A stretch of 64,000 bases of DNA from Zea mays. Lineage: Eukaryota > Streptophyta > Magnoliopsida > Poales > Poaceae. The translations under genes were made by a program, and so were the position numbers. Location: assembly GCF_902167145.1 (NCBI RefSeq), contig NW_023366926.1:62001-126000 (forward strand), given 5' to 3'. Positions 1-10,176 of the stretch are shown piece after piece (position 1 is the first letter of the stretch; the number at the start of each line of letters is the position of its first letter). The notes under the pieces are model-generated. The model saw nothing but the letters and a program-made list of their open reading frames with translations, ran no database searches and was not told the origin of the DNA.

Positions 1-111
1 TTCGGTCTTAAGGTCCGAACTCTTTTGTGAAAGACCAGACCATCCGGCCTTAGCGGCCGAACTGTCCGTGACCAAAGACTCATGAACTTTATGTGTATTC
101 ATCATTTAACT

Positions 112-3100
112 TTATTTAGGATTTAGCCGATTCTCCATCGGCTCTAGCATTACAGGAATGAAACCTTTCTTATCTATACTTATGAACTGATAATCAAAAA
201 AGTCTACTCCTGTGAGACATGTAGCAGTCTCATAAGTCCAGAGTACAGGGGCATCGGCCACAGCGATGCAGGCCGATACATCAGCATGTACTTGTTCTAT
301 GTCATCGCCTACCCATTGTATCAGCATTTGATGTAATGTAGAAGGTATACATTGATTGGCGTGAATCCAATCTCTGCCTAGGATTAAACTGTAATTTCCT
401 TCTACATCAGCGACGAAGAATGCAGCAGCAAGGGTCTTAGTTCCGATGGTCAATTCAACGGACGTGACTCCCCTGGCTTTGATCGAACTATCAGTTCCAA
501 CACCGCTGAGGGTCATGTTGGTCTTGACAAGTTCGTCATCTTGTTTACCTAACTTTCTGTACAATGAATAAGGCATTAGATTTACAGCCGCCCCTCCATC
601 TACCAACATCCTAGCAATCGGTATCCCATCAATGTGGCCGCGCACGAAGAGCGGCTTTAAATGGTTTACCGATTCCTTTGGTTTAGTAAAGGCGGCCTCT
701 TTAGGACCAAAATCAAACTGGGCAACAACAGGTTCATTGTCGCCGATAATAGTACAATCGGCAGAAAATGTAATAATATTTACATCCATACCTGGGCGTT
801 CTGGAGAAGCCTCGTAGTCGACCAGGTCTTCTCCCAGCAGGTCGTCCTCCTCCATTGATGTTGTCGTGTCGTTGGAGGCTTCCTGGTGAACGGCGGACGG
901 TCCGCGTGGGGTGGCCGGACGGTCCGCGCCTGGTGCAGGTTGTCCAGAGACTTCCTGGTGAACGGCGGACGGTCCGCGCGTAGGGGCCGGACGGTCCGCG
1001 CTTGGTGCAGATTGACTTTCTATTTCTGTGGCCGTTTGTTTTTTCTCAACAGCCTTCGGTCTCCATTTCTTTTGCGTTGGCGGGTATAATGGATGTGTGT
1101 CATTAAATGTCTTTTCCGCCTCTTTCTCCTGGCTCTCCTTTGCTCTTAGGCGCTGCAATTTTCTCTTTTGGGATCGTGTCAATCCCGCTGGGCACCATCG
1201 AGGCATGGAGTATTTTGGATCGGCTGTTTTGATGGTAGCCGTATCCTTTTCGGTTGCGTTGGCCGATTCGCCGAAAATCATCGGCCCTTTATTGTCTCCC
1301 TGTATGACAACATCTGCGGTGCCTATTTTGATGATGTCCCCTTTTGTTGTTTTTTGAGTTGCTGCAGGCATATGCCCCCCTGCCGGATTAGTCGGCCTTG
1401 AAGGCCGAGTAGTCCGGCAATCCTGTTGGGTTTGTGCCTGGTGACCGGATTGAGCAGTGCTCAATCGGTCTTGTACTGGTGGCATCAACCTGTTGAAAAC
1501 AGATGTCTGGGGTGCCCCCCAGGCGGGATACTGTGGCATCCCAAATGGATATGGTGGCATGCCCCACATTTGATTTGGGACATATGGCGGAGGTAAATAT
1601 GTGTACGGATATGGCATAGGTGGATATGGAGGTGGAGGTGTCCATGCAGGTATGTTAGGTCTCACTTGTATAGTATGACCTTTCATTTCTTCCGATTGGT
1701 GGGGTGGTCCAATCGGCCTAACCTGGCGCTGCTCATGAATGGGCGAGCGGGGTCGCTTTGTTGGCCGGTCACTGGGGCCGGCCTTCTTTTTTACGTATTT
1801 AGACAATAATTGATCAAAAGTTGGGCCGGCTTTAACCAACCGACCAGCTGCTTTAAATGTATTTGTTTTCCACGTACCTATCTCTGGTCGTCGTGGTTTG
1901 AAAGTACGTGGACGTTGTGAATCCTGAGTACGGCCGGACCGTCCGCCGGAGCTCTCCGGACAGTCCGGTGGGGTCCCGGACCGTCCGCGCCTACGTGCCG
2001 GACCGTCCGGGATACGCAGCACGGGCTCCTGCATCTGTCTCCCTGTCTGCGCTTGCCCCCCGGTACTGGAGGCTGTGATGGTCACCTTTAGGGTCTCCCC
2101 TCCATCGGGAGTCTTCTCAGCCACCACTTTCCTGCAAGAAACTTTACGATCCTCATCGGCCTCTTTAGCATTGCCGATGATTGTCTCTTTGCCTTTATCG
2201 GCTGTGTTTGGCCGAACTAGGACTTTCTTGCCCTCGAAGTCAATCATGTTCATCGGAAAGGGCTCTGTATCCACCTGCATTTCCTGAAATTTCAATCGTC
2301 CTTCGTTAATGGCCGATTGAATCTGTCGACGGAATACATTACAATCATTAGTGGCATGAGAAAATGAGTTATGCCACTTGCAATATGCACGACGTTTTAG
2401 CTCGTCGGCGGATGGAACAGTATGATTTATTTTAATGTTGCCATTTTTAAGTAATTCATCAAATATTCTATCACACTTACCAACATTAAATGTAAACTTA
2501 ACCTCCTCTTGCCGTTTCTTTTGAACCGGCTGTAAGGAGGCACAAGCTGAAGATTTGGCCTGCTTTGGCCAAACCATTTCAGCAGCATACACCTCTGCTG
2601 ATTCGTCTTCTGAGCTACTTTGATCGCATTCTACTACATGTACGTTGTGACGAATTGTTTTAGCAGTTTCTTTGCTCCGGCTTTCGCAAGCCAAAGCCCT
2701 CTGGTGTAACTGTGCTAGTGTAAAAAATTGGATGCCTTCTAATCTCTCTTTCAAATAATATCGTGGACCATTAAAGGCTAATCCTACTAGCTGTTTTTCT
2801 GCTAAATGAATTTGAAAGCATCGGTTTCTTGTATCGCGGAACCTCCGGATGTAATCATTAACCGATTCGTCTTTTGTCTGTCGCAATGACACTAAATCTA
2901 CCAAATCCAATTCATAATCACCGGAGAAAAAATGATCATGAAATTTTTGTTCTAGATCCCCCCATGATGAAATGGAATTAGGAGGTAAAGTGGCATACCA
3001 TGCAAACGCGGTTCCTGTTAGCGATAATGAAAATAAACGTACGCGAAATGCCTCTGTGTCGGCCAATTCTCCCAATTGTGCTAAGAACTGGCCTATATGT

Positions 3101-4287
3101 TCACGTGTGTTTTTCCCTTGATCACCCGAAAATTTTGCGAATTCGGGTATCCTCGTTCCCTGTGGGTATGGGTGGTGATCAAATCGGCTGTCATAAGGTT
3201 TCCGATATGATTGCCCCCCAGGGACCATGCTTACTCCGAGCTTATCTCGGAACGCCCCGGCTATTTCTTCCCTTACTATATCAATGGCAGCCGGTGCGAG
3301 ACCACCGGCTCTCTGGTCAAACATAGGTGGGGTTGGCTAGACATTAGCATGTTGTCTTTCCCCCCATTGGTTTGAGTTACGTGGTGCATTTTCATTTGCC
3401 CTGTATGGGTCATAGGTTTGATCGTTTCTTTCCGGCCTTCTAGGTGGGGCCGGAAAGCTTTCCTGGGCTTTGGATCCTGAATTAATGGGCTGGTGCATCG
3501 CATAGTGTGATGGGAAGTGTTGCTGGGACGGGCGAGGATTCATGTAATAATCCTCCTCAAAAGACTCATGCGCGGACTGTCCGGATACGTACCCGGACCG
3601 TCCGTGGTTATATGTGGACCGTCCGTCGTTGTATGCGGACCGTCCGACTGGGTAGTTTGGGTTCTGTGCCGTGTGTGGTGGCCCGGGCGCATATCTAGGT
3701 AACTCATTGAAAATAGGCCCGACTGTTGTTGGCCCGGACGGTCCGCGATCACGTGCGGACGGTCCGGGCATGTGCAGATCGGCTGGTTTGCTGCCGATTT
3801 GCGGTTGCTTAGGGTATGTGTCCATCGGCATCCCATAAAGGGGTTGTGACTGGTCGTGACAACCTGTAGCCGATGTGTTACACGCGTTATCTCCTAACTC
3901 AACCTCGTGCGAAGGAAAATTTGCGGTACTAGATTTATCAAATGCACGTACTAGTCTCTTAAGATCGCTTTGCATACCCCCTATGATGTTCTGCATTTGT
4001 TCACGCTGATCTTCTACATAATTTCTAAGAGACTGCAGATCGTTGGTATTACTTACATCGGGGATATCTGGCGTGGGTTGGAGCGAAGCCGGATCCGTCG
4101 CCCGATGTCGGACGACCTTGTTGTTCCTGTCCACTTTGAAGTTGGCCAAGAACTTTGCTTTCGCCTCCTGGATCATCCGCTCCTTGTGCTCCTCAAACTG
4201 GAGCTGCTCGTCAGCCGGCAAGGTTTCCCAAGTCGGCTCTATGATGTTGCTTGGAGAAATATCAGAGCTATCCCTTGAACCGGCCAT
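112..4287 (-). pseudogene. gag: Gag-protease polyprotein of element D, broken by one in-frame amber codon
   Basis: The frame runs from ATG 4287 (MAGSRDSSD) to the stop at 112, interrupted only by TAG at 3337-3339. The longer open frame to 4566 starts inside the LTR, so I chose the first ATG after the primer site. After the amber codon come a gag domain (residues about 60-200 of the downstream part), a C-H-H-C zinc-like segment (YCKWHNSFSHATNDC), a long Pro/Arg-rich linker, and an aspartic protease with the variant active site LVDGGAAVN. The linker holds peptide repeats (RGPSA, ADRPA) encoded by the GGACNGTCC palindrome. There is no RT in the frame, so pol is either a separate ORF or lost. The amber may be CAG decay or read-through; the sequence does not decide. 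Confidence 0.8.
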
Positions 4288-4318
4288 TGAGGGCCGATTT
4301 GATAAGCTTAGATATGTG

Positions 4319-4337
4319 GTCCCCAGCGGAGTCGCCA
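4319..4337 (-). other. Primer-binding-like site of element D
   Basis: The minus strand reads TGGCGACTCCGCTGGGGAC six bases inside the LTR edge. This is where the tRNA primer for minus-strand synthesis binds. I infer the role from position and have not matched it to a particular tRNA. Confidence 0.55.
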
Positions 4338-4343
4338 AAAGTA

Positions 4344-5062
4344 TGTTGACGCTTTTTTGGAGCGCCAAACACTCAACAAGAACCGTGGCGGTGCCCTCTG
4401 CACAGGGGCGGACGGTCCGCGCGCAGGGGCCGGACGGTCCGCGGCCTGGTGCGAGGCGCGGTGGTATTTTCTGCGTGGGGGCGGACTGTCCGCGGCCAGG
4501 GGCCGGACGGTCCGCGGCCTGGTGCGCAGCCGAGGCTTCTCTGCCTGACGACCGGACGGTCCGCACCCTGGGGCCGGACGGTCCGCGCGTACGCAGAGGC
4601 GGCGGAAGTCGCCGGCAGCGCCTGGATCTCGCTCCCGGGAGGGACCCCGTCGGGGAGGAGAGATCCTAGGTGGTGTCTAGGCTCGGGCCGGCCGACCTAG
4701 ACTCCTCTAATCGACGTAGAGCCGAAAAGAGACGAAGAATTTGGGGATTGGGAAGCTAAACCTAAACTAGACTAGAACTACTCCTAGGATAAAATGCGAA
4801 TAAAAGTTGTATTGATTCGATTGTTGATGATTACAAATCGGCCGTAGACCTCTCTATTTATAGAGGAGGGGGGCTGGACCCTTTACACAACTGATTCCGA
4901 GCTAATCCCGCGAATATAGCTAACAACCGTAGCACAAAACTCGGAACCCTAATCTGTTCTGCGCACGCGCGGACCGTCCGGCCCACAGGCGCGGACCGTC
5001 CGGACCGCGGACCGTCCGGCCTCAGGGCCGGACAGTCCGCCGGCTCAATTCCGGTTCGAACA
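4344..5062 (-). repeat. LTR of element D
   Basis: The inner edge is clear: on the minus strand the LTR ends in GCGTCAACA, followed a few bases later by the primer-like site. The outer edge is inferred as TGTTCGAACCGG at 5062, giving TG...CA ends and a length of about 719 bp. A TATA-type palindrome lies at 4852-4865. Clusters of GGACCGTCC-type motifs lie near both ends. The outer boundary could be off by some bases because only one LTR is visible. Confidence 0.65.
4852..4865 (-). promoter_or_regulatory. TATA box of element D LTR
   Basis: CTCTATAAATAGAG is a perfect palindrome containing TATAAATA. Transcription on the minus strand would start about 30 bp to the left and leave an R/U5 segment of roughly 480 bp before the primer site. 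Confidence 0.6.
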
Positions 5063-5458
5063 GGGCGCCATCCACCTTTCTCGCCGCATGACAGATGGAC
5101 CAAGCGTAGCGGCGTAGGAGTCGCGCGCCGGTGGGGTCAACGTTGTCGCGGAGCAGTTGAGGGATGACGACGGCAACGACCACCTCGATCTCATTGGAAA
5201 TCCTGGCGATGTGGCGCAGCTTCAAGGTGCTGGGTATGCGGACCACCCACTTCCTCTTGGGATCGCAGAAGGCCCTCTGGATGACCTCAAGCAAGGCCGG
5301 CGCCTGGCGCACCTGGACTTTTTCGACGACGAAGGTCCGTCCGGCGAGGTCGAGGTTGTTGGTGAGAAGGACCGCGTGCTCCAGGCCTCCAGCCCGACGA
5401 GACTTATCTCCACCTGGCTGCCGATGGCGACGATCGGAACCGCCTCCTGGGCCGCCAT
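5063..5458 (-). pseudogene. Host-like gene fragment, frameshifted and cut by element D
   Basis: ATG 5458 opens a frame (MAAQEAVPIVAIGSQ...) of about 24 sensible codons. The sense then moves to another minus frame (LTNNLDLAGRTFVVEKVQ... through CHAAR). The shift coincides with an apparent 8-bp direct duplication, CTGGAGGC/CTGGAGCA on the minus strand, near 5380-5395. Codon use is GC-rich and unlike the surrounding elements. The second frame runs into the D LTR edge at about 5062, so the 3' part of the gene is gone or displaced. I do not recognise the protein family. It could also be a gene fragment captured by a transposon. Confidence 0.5.
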
Positions 5459-5597
5459 GGCCTCGCACCTCTATGGATAGAATAGATGGTGGCTTTCGAT
5501 CGATTTCGGGTGAAAACGACGTATTGTAGCTGGGGCCCTTTTGTAGGCCCGACAGTCCTCCTGGAAGCCACCGGGGGAGCGAAACTTCTTAGGCAAA
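5459..5597. other. Upstream flank of the gene fragment, nothing identified
   Basis: Short stretch between the fragment's ATG and the MITE pair. I see no TATA box or coding sequence that I can support. Confidence 0.4.
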
Positions 5598-6031
5598 ATA
5601 AAGTTTAGTACGTGTTATCGAATGTTTAAAAATTAAATATAATTATTGAATATAAAGTGTGTTTGTTTGATATTATAATCTATTCAGATTATATAATTCA
5701 ACAAATTTTGAACTAACACTTACTTAAAAATTTGTTAGATCATATAATCTAGACAATTTATAATCCTAAACAAACACCTCAGCAGTCTAAGTACAAAAAT
5801 AACTATATAGATAAAAATCAAATAACGAGACAAATTCTTTAAGACTAATTAATCCATAATTAGCAAATATTTACTGTAGCATCACATTAGAGAATCATGG
5901 AATAATTGGACTTAATAGATTCGTCTTATCGTTTAGTTTTTATCTGTATAATAAGTTTTGTAATTAAAATATATTTAATACTTCTAACTTGCATCTAAAT
6001 ATTTGATGTGATAGGTGCTAAACTTTAGCAT
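5598..6031. mobile_element. Degenerate foldback element (MITE), outer
   Basis: The right part (tgatgtgataggtgctaaactttagca) and left part (aaagtttagtacgtgttatcgaatg) are imperfect inverted copies. The middle (attaatccataattagcaaat, tgtagcatcaca, atagattcgtct) matches a common grass MITE style. AT-rich with no coding capacity. It is interrupted by a second MITE at 5659-5777. Edges are approximate. Confidence 0.55.
5659..5777. mobile_element. Short foldback MITE nested in the outer MITE
   Basis: About 119 bp with long terminal inverted repeats. GTGTTTGTTT at the left pairs with AAACAAACAC at the right, and pairing continues imperfectly for about 50 bp per arm (attataatct... with ...agattatatgatc). 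I see no clear target duplication. Confidence 0.6.
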
Positions 6032-6239
6032 TGGGAAACGAACGTGCCCGACCCGTGGCTTCGAAAACTCGCCTCCCGATTGGACGATAAGACGACAACG
6101 ATCCGTGCCATCGAGAACTCACCTCCTAACTGACCTCACCAGGTCGAGCAGACAATCGAGCAAAATAATATTCTACTCTCTAACTTGTATTATTTACATA
6201 GTGAAGTTTAAAGTAAAATCTAAGATAGACAGTTTTGAT
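6032..6239. other. Unassigned sequence
   Basis: A GC-mixed then AT-rich stretch between the MITE and the LINE fragment. No coding, RNA or repeat structure identified. Confidence 0.4.
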
Positions 6240-6665
6240 ATAAGAGCGGTTTTGATATTGTTTACCATTGTGGATTTGATAAGAGGAGTTTTGATATAAC
6301 ACATCTTTAACGCTCATAACAGACGATCCTGTGGATGAGGCTTTCCAGAAGGAAGTAAAGCGAAAGTATTTGGATTTGAGGATGTTGGAGAGATGAGGAT
6401 CCTTGTTTGAGGCTACCATCTAGGGCGAATGATTGACTAAGCTCTTGTTTACTATATGAAGATCTTTGATGCCTAGACCACTCAAAGATTTGGGTTTACA
6501 AATGCCTTCCCAGGATCTGAAGGTAATGGGATTGGAAGTGCTTTCTTCTTTTATGCCTACCCACCAAAGGTTCTTTATAATGGAGTTTAGCTTGTTTGTG
6601 AAAGATTTGGGTAGAAGGATGTTGGTCATGTAGTAAAGAGGAATGGAAGTGTCGGGTACCTGGGG
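6240..6665 (-). pseudogene. Non-LTR retrotransposon (LINE, L1-type) ORF2 fragment
   Basis: The minus-strand translation matches the stretch after the reverse transcriptase in plant L1-type elements: IPLYYMTNILLPKSF, then NLWWVG, then GICKPKSLSGLGIKDL, then a nearby stop at 6420. It continues as SNILKSKYF...TSFWKA...KDVLYQ. Plant LINEs carry this in the order lP.....Ww......C.PK..GGLG...K..YF..SFW. RT proper, endonuclease and 3' end are absent, so this is an old truncated copy. The family could be Cin4-like, but I cannot confirm that. Confidence 0.7.
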
Positions 6666-6704
6666 ATAGGGTACCCAAGAAAGGCCCATAACTTCCTTTT
6701 TGGC

Positions 6705-6890
6705 CAAGTACCCGCCGAGCAAGACTGCAAGGCGGAACGGCCGACCAAGCCCGTGCTAAGCGAGCCTATGTGACAGGACGGCCGACCAAGTCCCCGCCGA
6801 GGAAGCGTGCAAGTTGGAACGACTAACCAATTACTCGCCAAGAAAGCTCACGAGGCGAAACGGCCGACCAAGTCCACGCCGAGAAAGCCT
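6705..6890. repeat. Degenerate 41-bp tandem repeat, about 4 units
   Basis: The phrase acggccgaccaagtcc recurs at about 6737, 6778, 6820 (as acgactaaccaatt) and 6860, each followed by a gccgag-aagc-caaggcg segment. The period is 40-42 bp and the units differ at several positions. It looks like the internal repeat of an old transposon LTR or subterminal region. Confidence 0.6.
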
Positions 6891-7773
6891 ACAAGGCGGG
6901 GCCACCAAATCCAGTGCAACAAGCATAGTCAGTTGTGACAAGACATGTTGCCACCAAACCACGTCCGGGCCGACGTGTGACACGCCGGAGTAGCACCAAA
7001 GGGTCCCTATCAGTATGACAGTACATACTCACACACGGTCTTGGGAACATCCCCACTTGACACACCCGGTTCTAGAGGCAAAACCAAATGCATAACATAT
7101 GTGGGCCAGGATCCATTTTCCACACATATGTTGACGTCACAAGTGTAATATATCAAAAGACAATGCAATAAAGGTGTAAATAGAGTAGAGTAACTTAATT
7201 ACATCATCTGGATCATTGTATCATAACAAGTATCATAATCAAAGTACGACGGAATTAAACATAGACACTCTTCCATAGGAAGGTGACTGGCGCATCGTTA
7301 GACTCAAAACTCATCAACGTCATTTGCGAAGTCTTCGTCATCACCCTCTGATCAAAATATTAGCAAGGGTGAGCTCACTTATGGTCGGGGATCAGCAAGT
7401 GGGGGAAATTAATGCAAGTTAACAAGGTAGGCTATGGATAAGCGGTAAGCATTTTAGTTGGCCAATATTTTATTATCAACACATGTCTTACTAATAAGTG
7501 TGTATCCCAAATATCCCAATTAATCAAAGGTATAAGATTATATCAAAAGCACTTAAGTGAAATCACTTAAGCAAACCACTGGTAGATCATCAGATCATGA
7601 TTTATTTTCCATCTTTAAGTTCAATTATCATGTGAGGGTCCAGGTTGCTCTTAACCGTGAGCACGGTTGACATATCAGTTTTACACTCTGCGGAGGTGGT
7701 ACAACTTTACCCACAAGCCATGTATCCCATCTAGCCTGGGTTGATCGGACCCGTAAACACTGTCGAGGTGAAT
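6891..7773. other. Repetitive non-coding sequence, probably an old LTR remnant
   Basis: No ORF that I can support. The style (ttacatcat near 7200, gcaagggtgagctcact near 7364, two aagtgaaatcacttaag-like segments near 7550) recalls the U5 side of the long chromovirus LTRs further right. No boundary or target duplication was found. Confidence 0.35.
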
Positions 7774-8647
7774 TGTAACGCCCTAAATTTGGGGGTAGAA
7801 TTTTTCTTCTTCGATACTCACCAAATTCAGGCGTTACTCTCTTTTCTCTTCCTGTTTTGCCCCTCCTCCAACCTTCAAAAAAGTATAGTGGCTGGTGTCT
7901 GTATTATGTGTAAACAAAAAAAAACTTAAGTTGCCATGGGTGTTGCATCATGCTGAAGCATACTTTTTGTTTGATGTTGTGTTTGATCGCGCATCCATCT
8001 CGCCTTGTTTTGGGTTTTTGATTCGCCTTTGGATTCCGATTAGCGGTCTTGTGTGTTGTGGGCTTTCGTCTCGGCCCGCGACCCAACCCGACCCAGCCCA
8101 GCCCAGCCCAGCCCGGTCTGGTGTGCTCCCGTGCGCCCCTGGCGCTCCCACACCCCCCCATGCGCCTCCTCCCCCTCTCTCTCTCATTTGGTTTCTCGTG
8201 CAGCAACTGTAACTCCCTGAATGTGGGGGTATAAATTTTCTTTTCTAATATTCACCAAATTCTGGTGTTACCCTCTCATTTCTTGCTTTTCTTTTCTTTT
8301 TCCTAAATAGTGAAGAGTTATTTTGTTTTTATGCCTAGGCGTAAGCCTAGTAAAATAAAATCTTGGAGGAATTTTGATTGTTGTATTCATGATGATGCAT
8401 AGTGTTTATGAGTGCAAAATATTATCGTAACAGATTAAAATACCTCGAGGATGTTCCCAAGAGTTTTATGAATCTTTGGAATGTTTCTTCGAGTATTAAA
8501 TATGAAGTTCAGTTTTTCTAATATTAATTAAATACCTAAAATTTAGTATTTGCAAAAAAACTATAAAATTTTGGAAACTCAATTATATATATATATATAT
8601 ATTTCTTCCTCTCATCGAGCCTGATCCAGATCTTGTGTCATTTTCGC
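7774..8647 (+). repeat. Two LTR-start-like modules and flanking sequence
   Basis: TGTAACGCCCTAAATTTGGG at 7774 and TGTAACTCCCTGAATGTGGG at 8208 start two similar segments of about 80 bp, each containing caccaaattc and a second GTTAC. They are 434 bp apart. A CCCAG microrepeat lies near 8095-8115 and an (AT)n tract at 8584-8602. These are probably edges of old, truncated LTRs of one family. No internal region is attached. Confidence 0.4.
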
Positions 8648-8909
8648 GAGACCAAAAACAACATTCGTCTTTAACTCAGCTAATCCAGCCTACTTGGCCA
8701 TTGCAAATATGAGGTCTAGATTTGTTAGGCCCACTTCCACCAGCGCAAGGAAATTGAAAATACGTTGTGGTAACGGTGGAGTATTTTTAAAAGTGGATTG
8801 AAGCTAAACCTCTAGCTACAATCACTTCGGCCACGGTCCAAAAGTTTTTCTGGCAGAGTATTGTTTGCAGGTTCGGTGAGCCGAAGGCCATTACAGTTGA
8901 TAACGGAAC
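8648..8909 (+). pseudogene. pol: Element C integrase, first part
   Basis: The plus-strand translation matches element B's integrase core: RDQKQ, then WGLDLLGPLPPAQGN, then AVTVDNGT-type sequence ending at the target duplication GGAAC (8905-8909). It carries the first two acidic positions (LDLLG, TVDNG). Several stops are present, for example after PPAQGN. The coding sense resumes at 50654 beyond the Opie-like insertion, giving one integrase split by 41.7 kb. Upstream pol, gag and the 5' LTR of C are not visible; homology stops near 8648. Confidence 0.85.
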
Positions 8910-10127
8910 TAAAAGGGAAATTGGGTTAACCATTTCCTATAACTAATTTTGGTGGTTGATAATCAACACATACACATGGACTAACTAGTTTGTTCTAGAA
9001 CTCATGTATTACAGGTGCATAAGGTTCAACCCAAACCAAGAAAAGAACCGAGTTAGGGACACAATTTTAAAGGAGCAAAAGGACTTGAGTGTGCTGAAGA
9101 ATGGCGCACCAGACTGTTCGATGTGCCACCGGACAGTGTCCGGTGCACCATGACCGTACAGATGTCAAGCAACCACTCTTGGGAATTCCAGGGCGCGCTC
9201 CGCTATAAATTACCGGATTGTCCGGTGTGCCACCGGACTGTCCGGTGAACCAGCAGGCAACGGCTATCCAGCGCCAATGCTCGAATGCAAAGTACCTGCC
9301 GCAGTGAACAGTGCGTGGCAGAGTCAGAGCAGCAAAGTCAGAGGGGCCCCGGATTGTCCGGTGTGGCACCGGACTGTCTGGTGTCGCAAGAGGACAAAGT
9401 CTCCAATGGTCGACCAGCTCCGAACCCTAACGATTGGGTGACGTGGCGGCGCACCGGACAAGGAACAGTGCCTGTCCGGTGGCGCACTAGACTGTCTGGT
9501 GCGCCCATCGCTAGCAGCCTTCCCAACGGCTATGGAAGTGGTTGGGGGCTATAAGTACCCCACAACCACCTCATTCATATCTATCCAAGCATTCTAAACA
9601 TCTCATTCAATACAAGAGCAAAAGACTCCACTCCAAGACACATCAAATAGATTGAATCCTCTCTAAGCCTCCAAATCAACTCAATTCCATTAGGGACTTG
9701 AGAGAGAGTGTTTTGTGTTCTTTTGTTGCTCTTGTTTCTTGGCTTGGCCTTTTTTCTTTTCCCATTCTTATTCTCAAGTGCTTTGTAAGCGAAGCAAGAG
9801 ACACCAAGTGTGTGGTGGTCCTTGTGGAGTCTTAGTGACTCGTGAGATTAAGGAAGAAGGCTCACTCGGTCTAAGTGACCGTTTGAGAGATGGAAAGGGT
9901 TGAAATAGACCCGGTCTTTATGACCTCCTCAATGGGGACTAGGTTCTTTGGAACCGAACCTCGGTAAAACAAATCACCGTGTTCACTCGCCTTGATTCTT
10001 GTTTGATTTGTTTCCCCCCCTCTTCGGACTTGAATTTAATTCTAATGCTAACCCTAGCTTTAGTGTGCGCTTAAGTTTATAAATTTCAGGTTTCGCCTAT
10101 TCACCCTCCCCCTCTAGACGACTTTCA
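8910..10127 (+). repeat. 5' LTR of the Opie-like element
   Basis: 1218 bp. It starts TAAAAGGGAAATTGGG (the 3' copy keeps TGAAAGGG) and ends CTTTCA. It contains several CACCGGACTGTCCGGTG-type palindromes in U3 between about 9110 and 9510. A degraded TATA (CTATAAGTA) lies near 9549. Confidence 0.92.
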
Positions 10128-10129
10128 AT

Positions 10130-10142
10130 TGGTATCAAAGTC
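10130..10142 (+). other. Primer-binding site of the Opie-like element
   Basis: TGGTATCAAAGTC lies two bases after the LTR, close to the initiator-Met tRNA primer site TGGTATCAGAGC used by copia elements. One or two mismatches reflect the family or decay. Confidence 0.8.
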
Positions 10143-10176
10143 AGTGCTTCATTAAGAGCCTAACCAACTCGAAGTG

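Larger units (their letters stand above)
1..5062 (-). mobile_element. Element D: gypsy-type LTR retrotransposon, 5' part
   Basis: Minus-strand element entering from the left edge of the window. From right to left it shows an LTR, a primer-binding-like site and a gag-protease reading frame. RT and integrase would lie beyond position 1. Bases 1-111 are non-coding sequence after the gag-protease stop. The palindromic motif GCGGACCGTCCGC and its variants recur throughout the LTR and also inside the coding frame. The right junction abuts a host-like gene fragment. The second LTR is outside the window, so no target duplication can be checked. Confidence 0.8.

Noticed and set aside
4043..4669. A 208-codon plus-strand ORF across the element D LTR and gag start
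   Set aside because: Antisense shadow of the gag N-terminus plus the palindromic LTR repeats.
8584..8602. (AT)n tract as a promoter or origin element
   Set aside because: A simple microsatellite with no supporting context.
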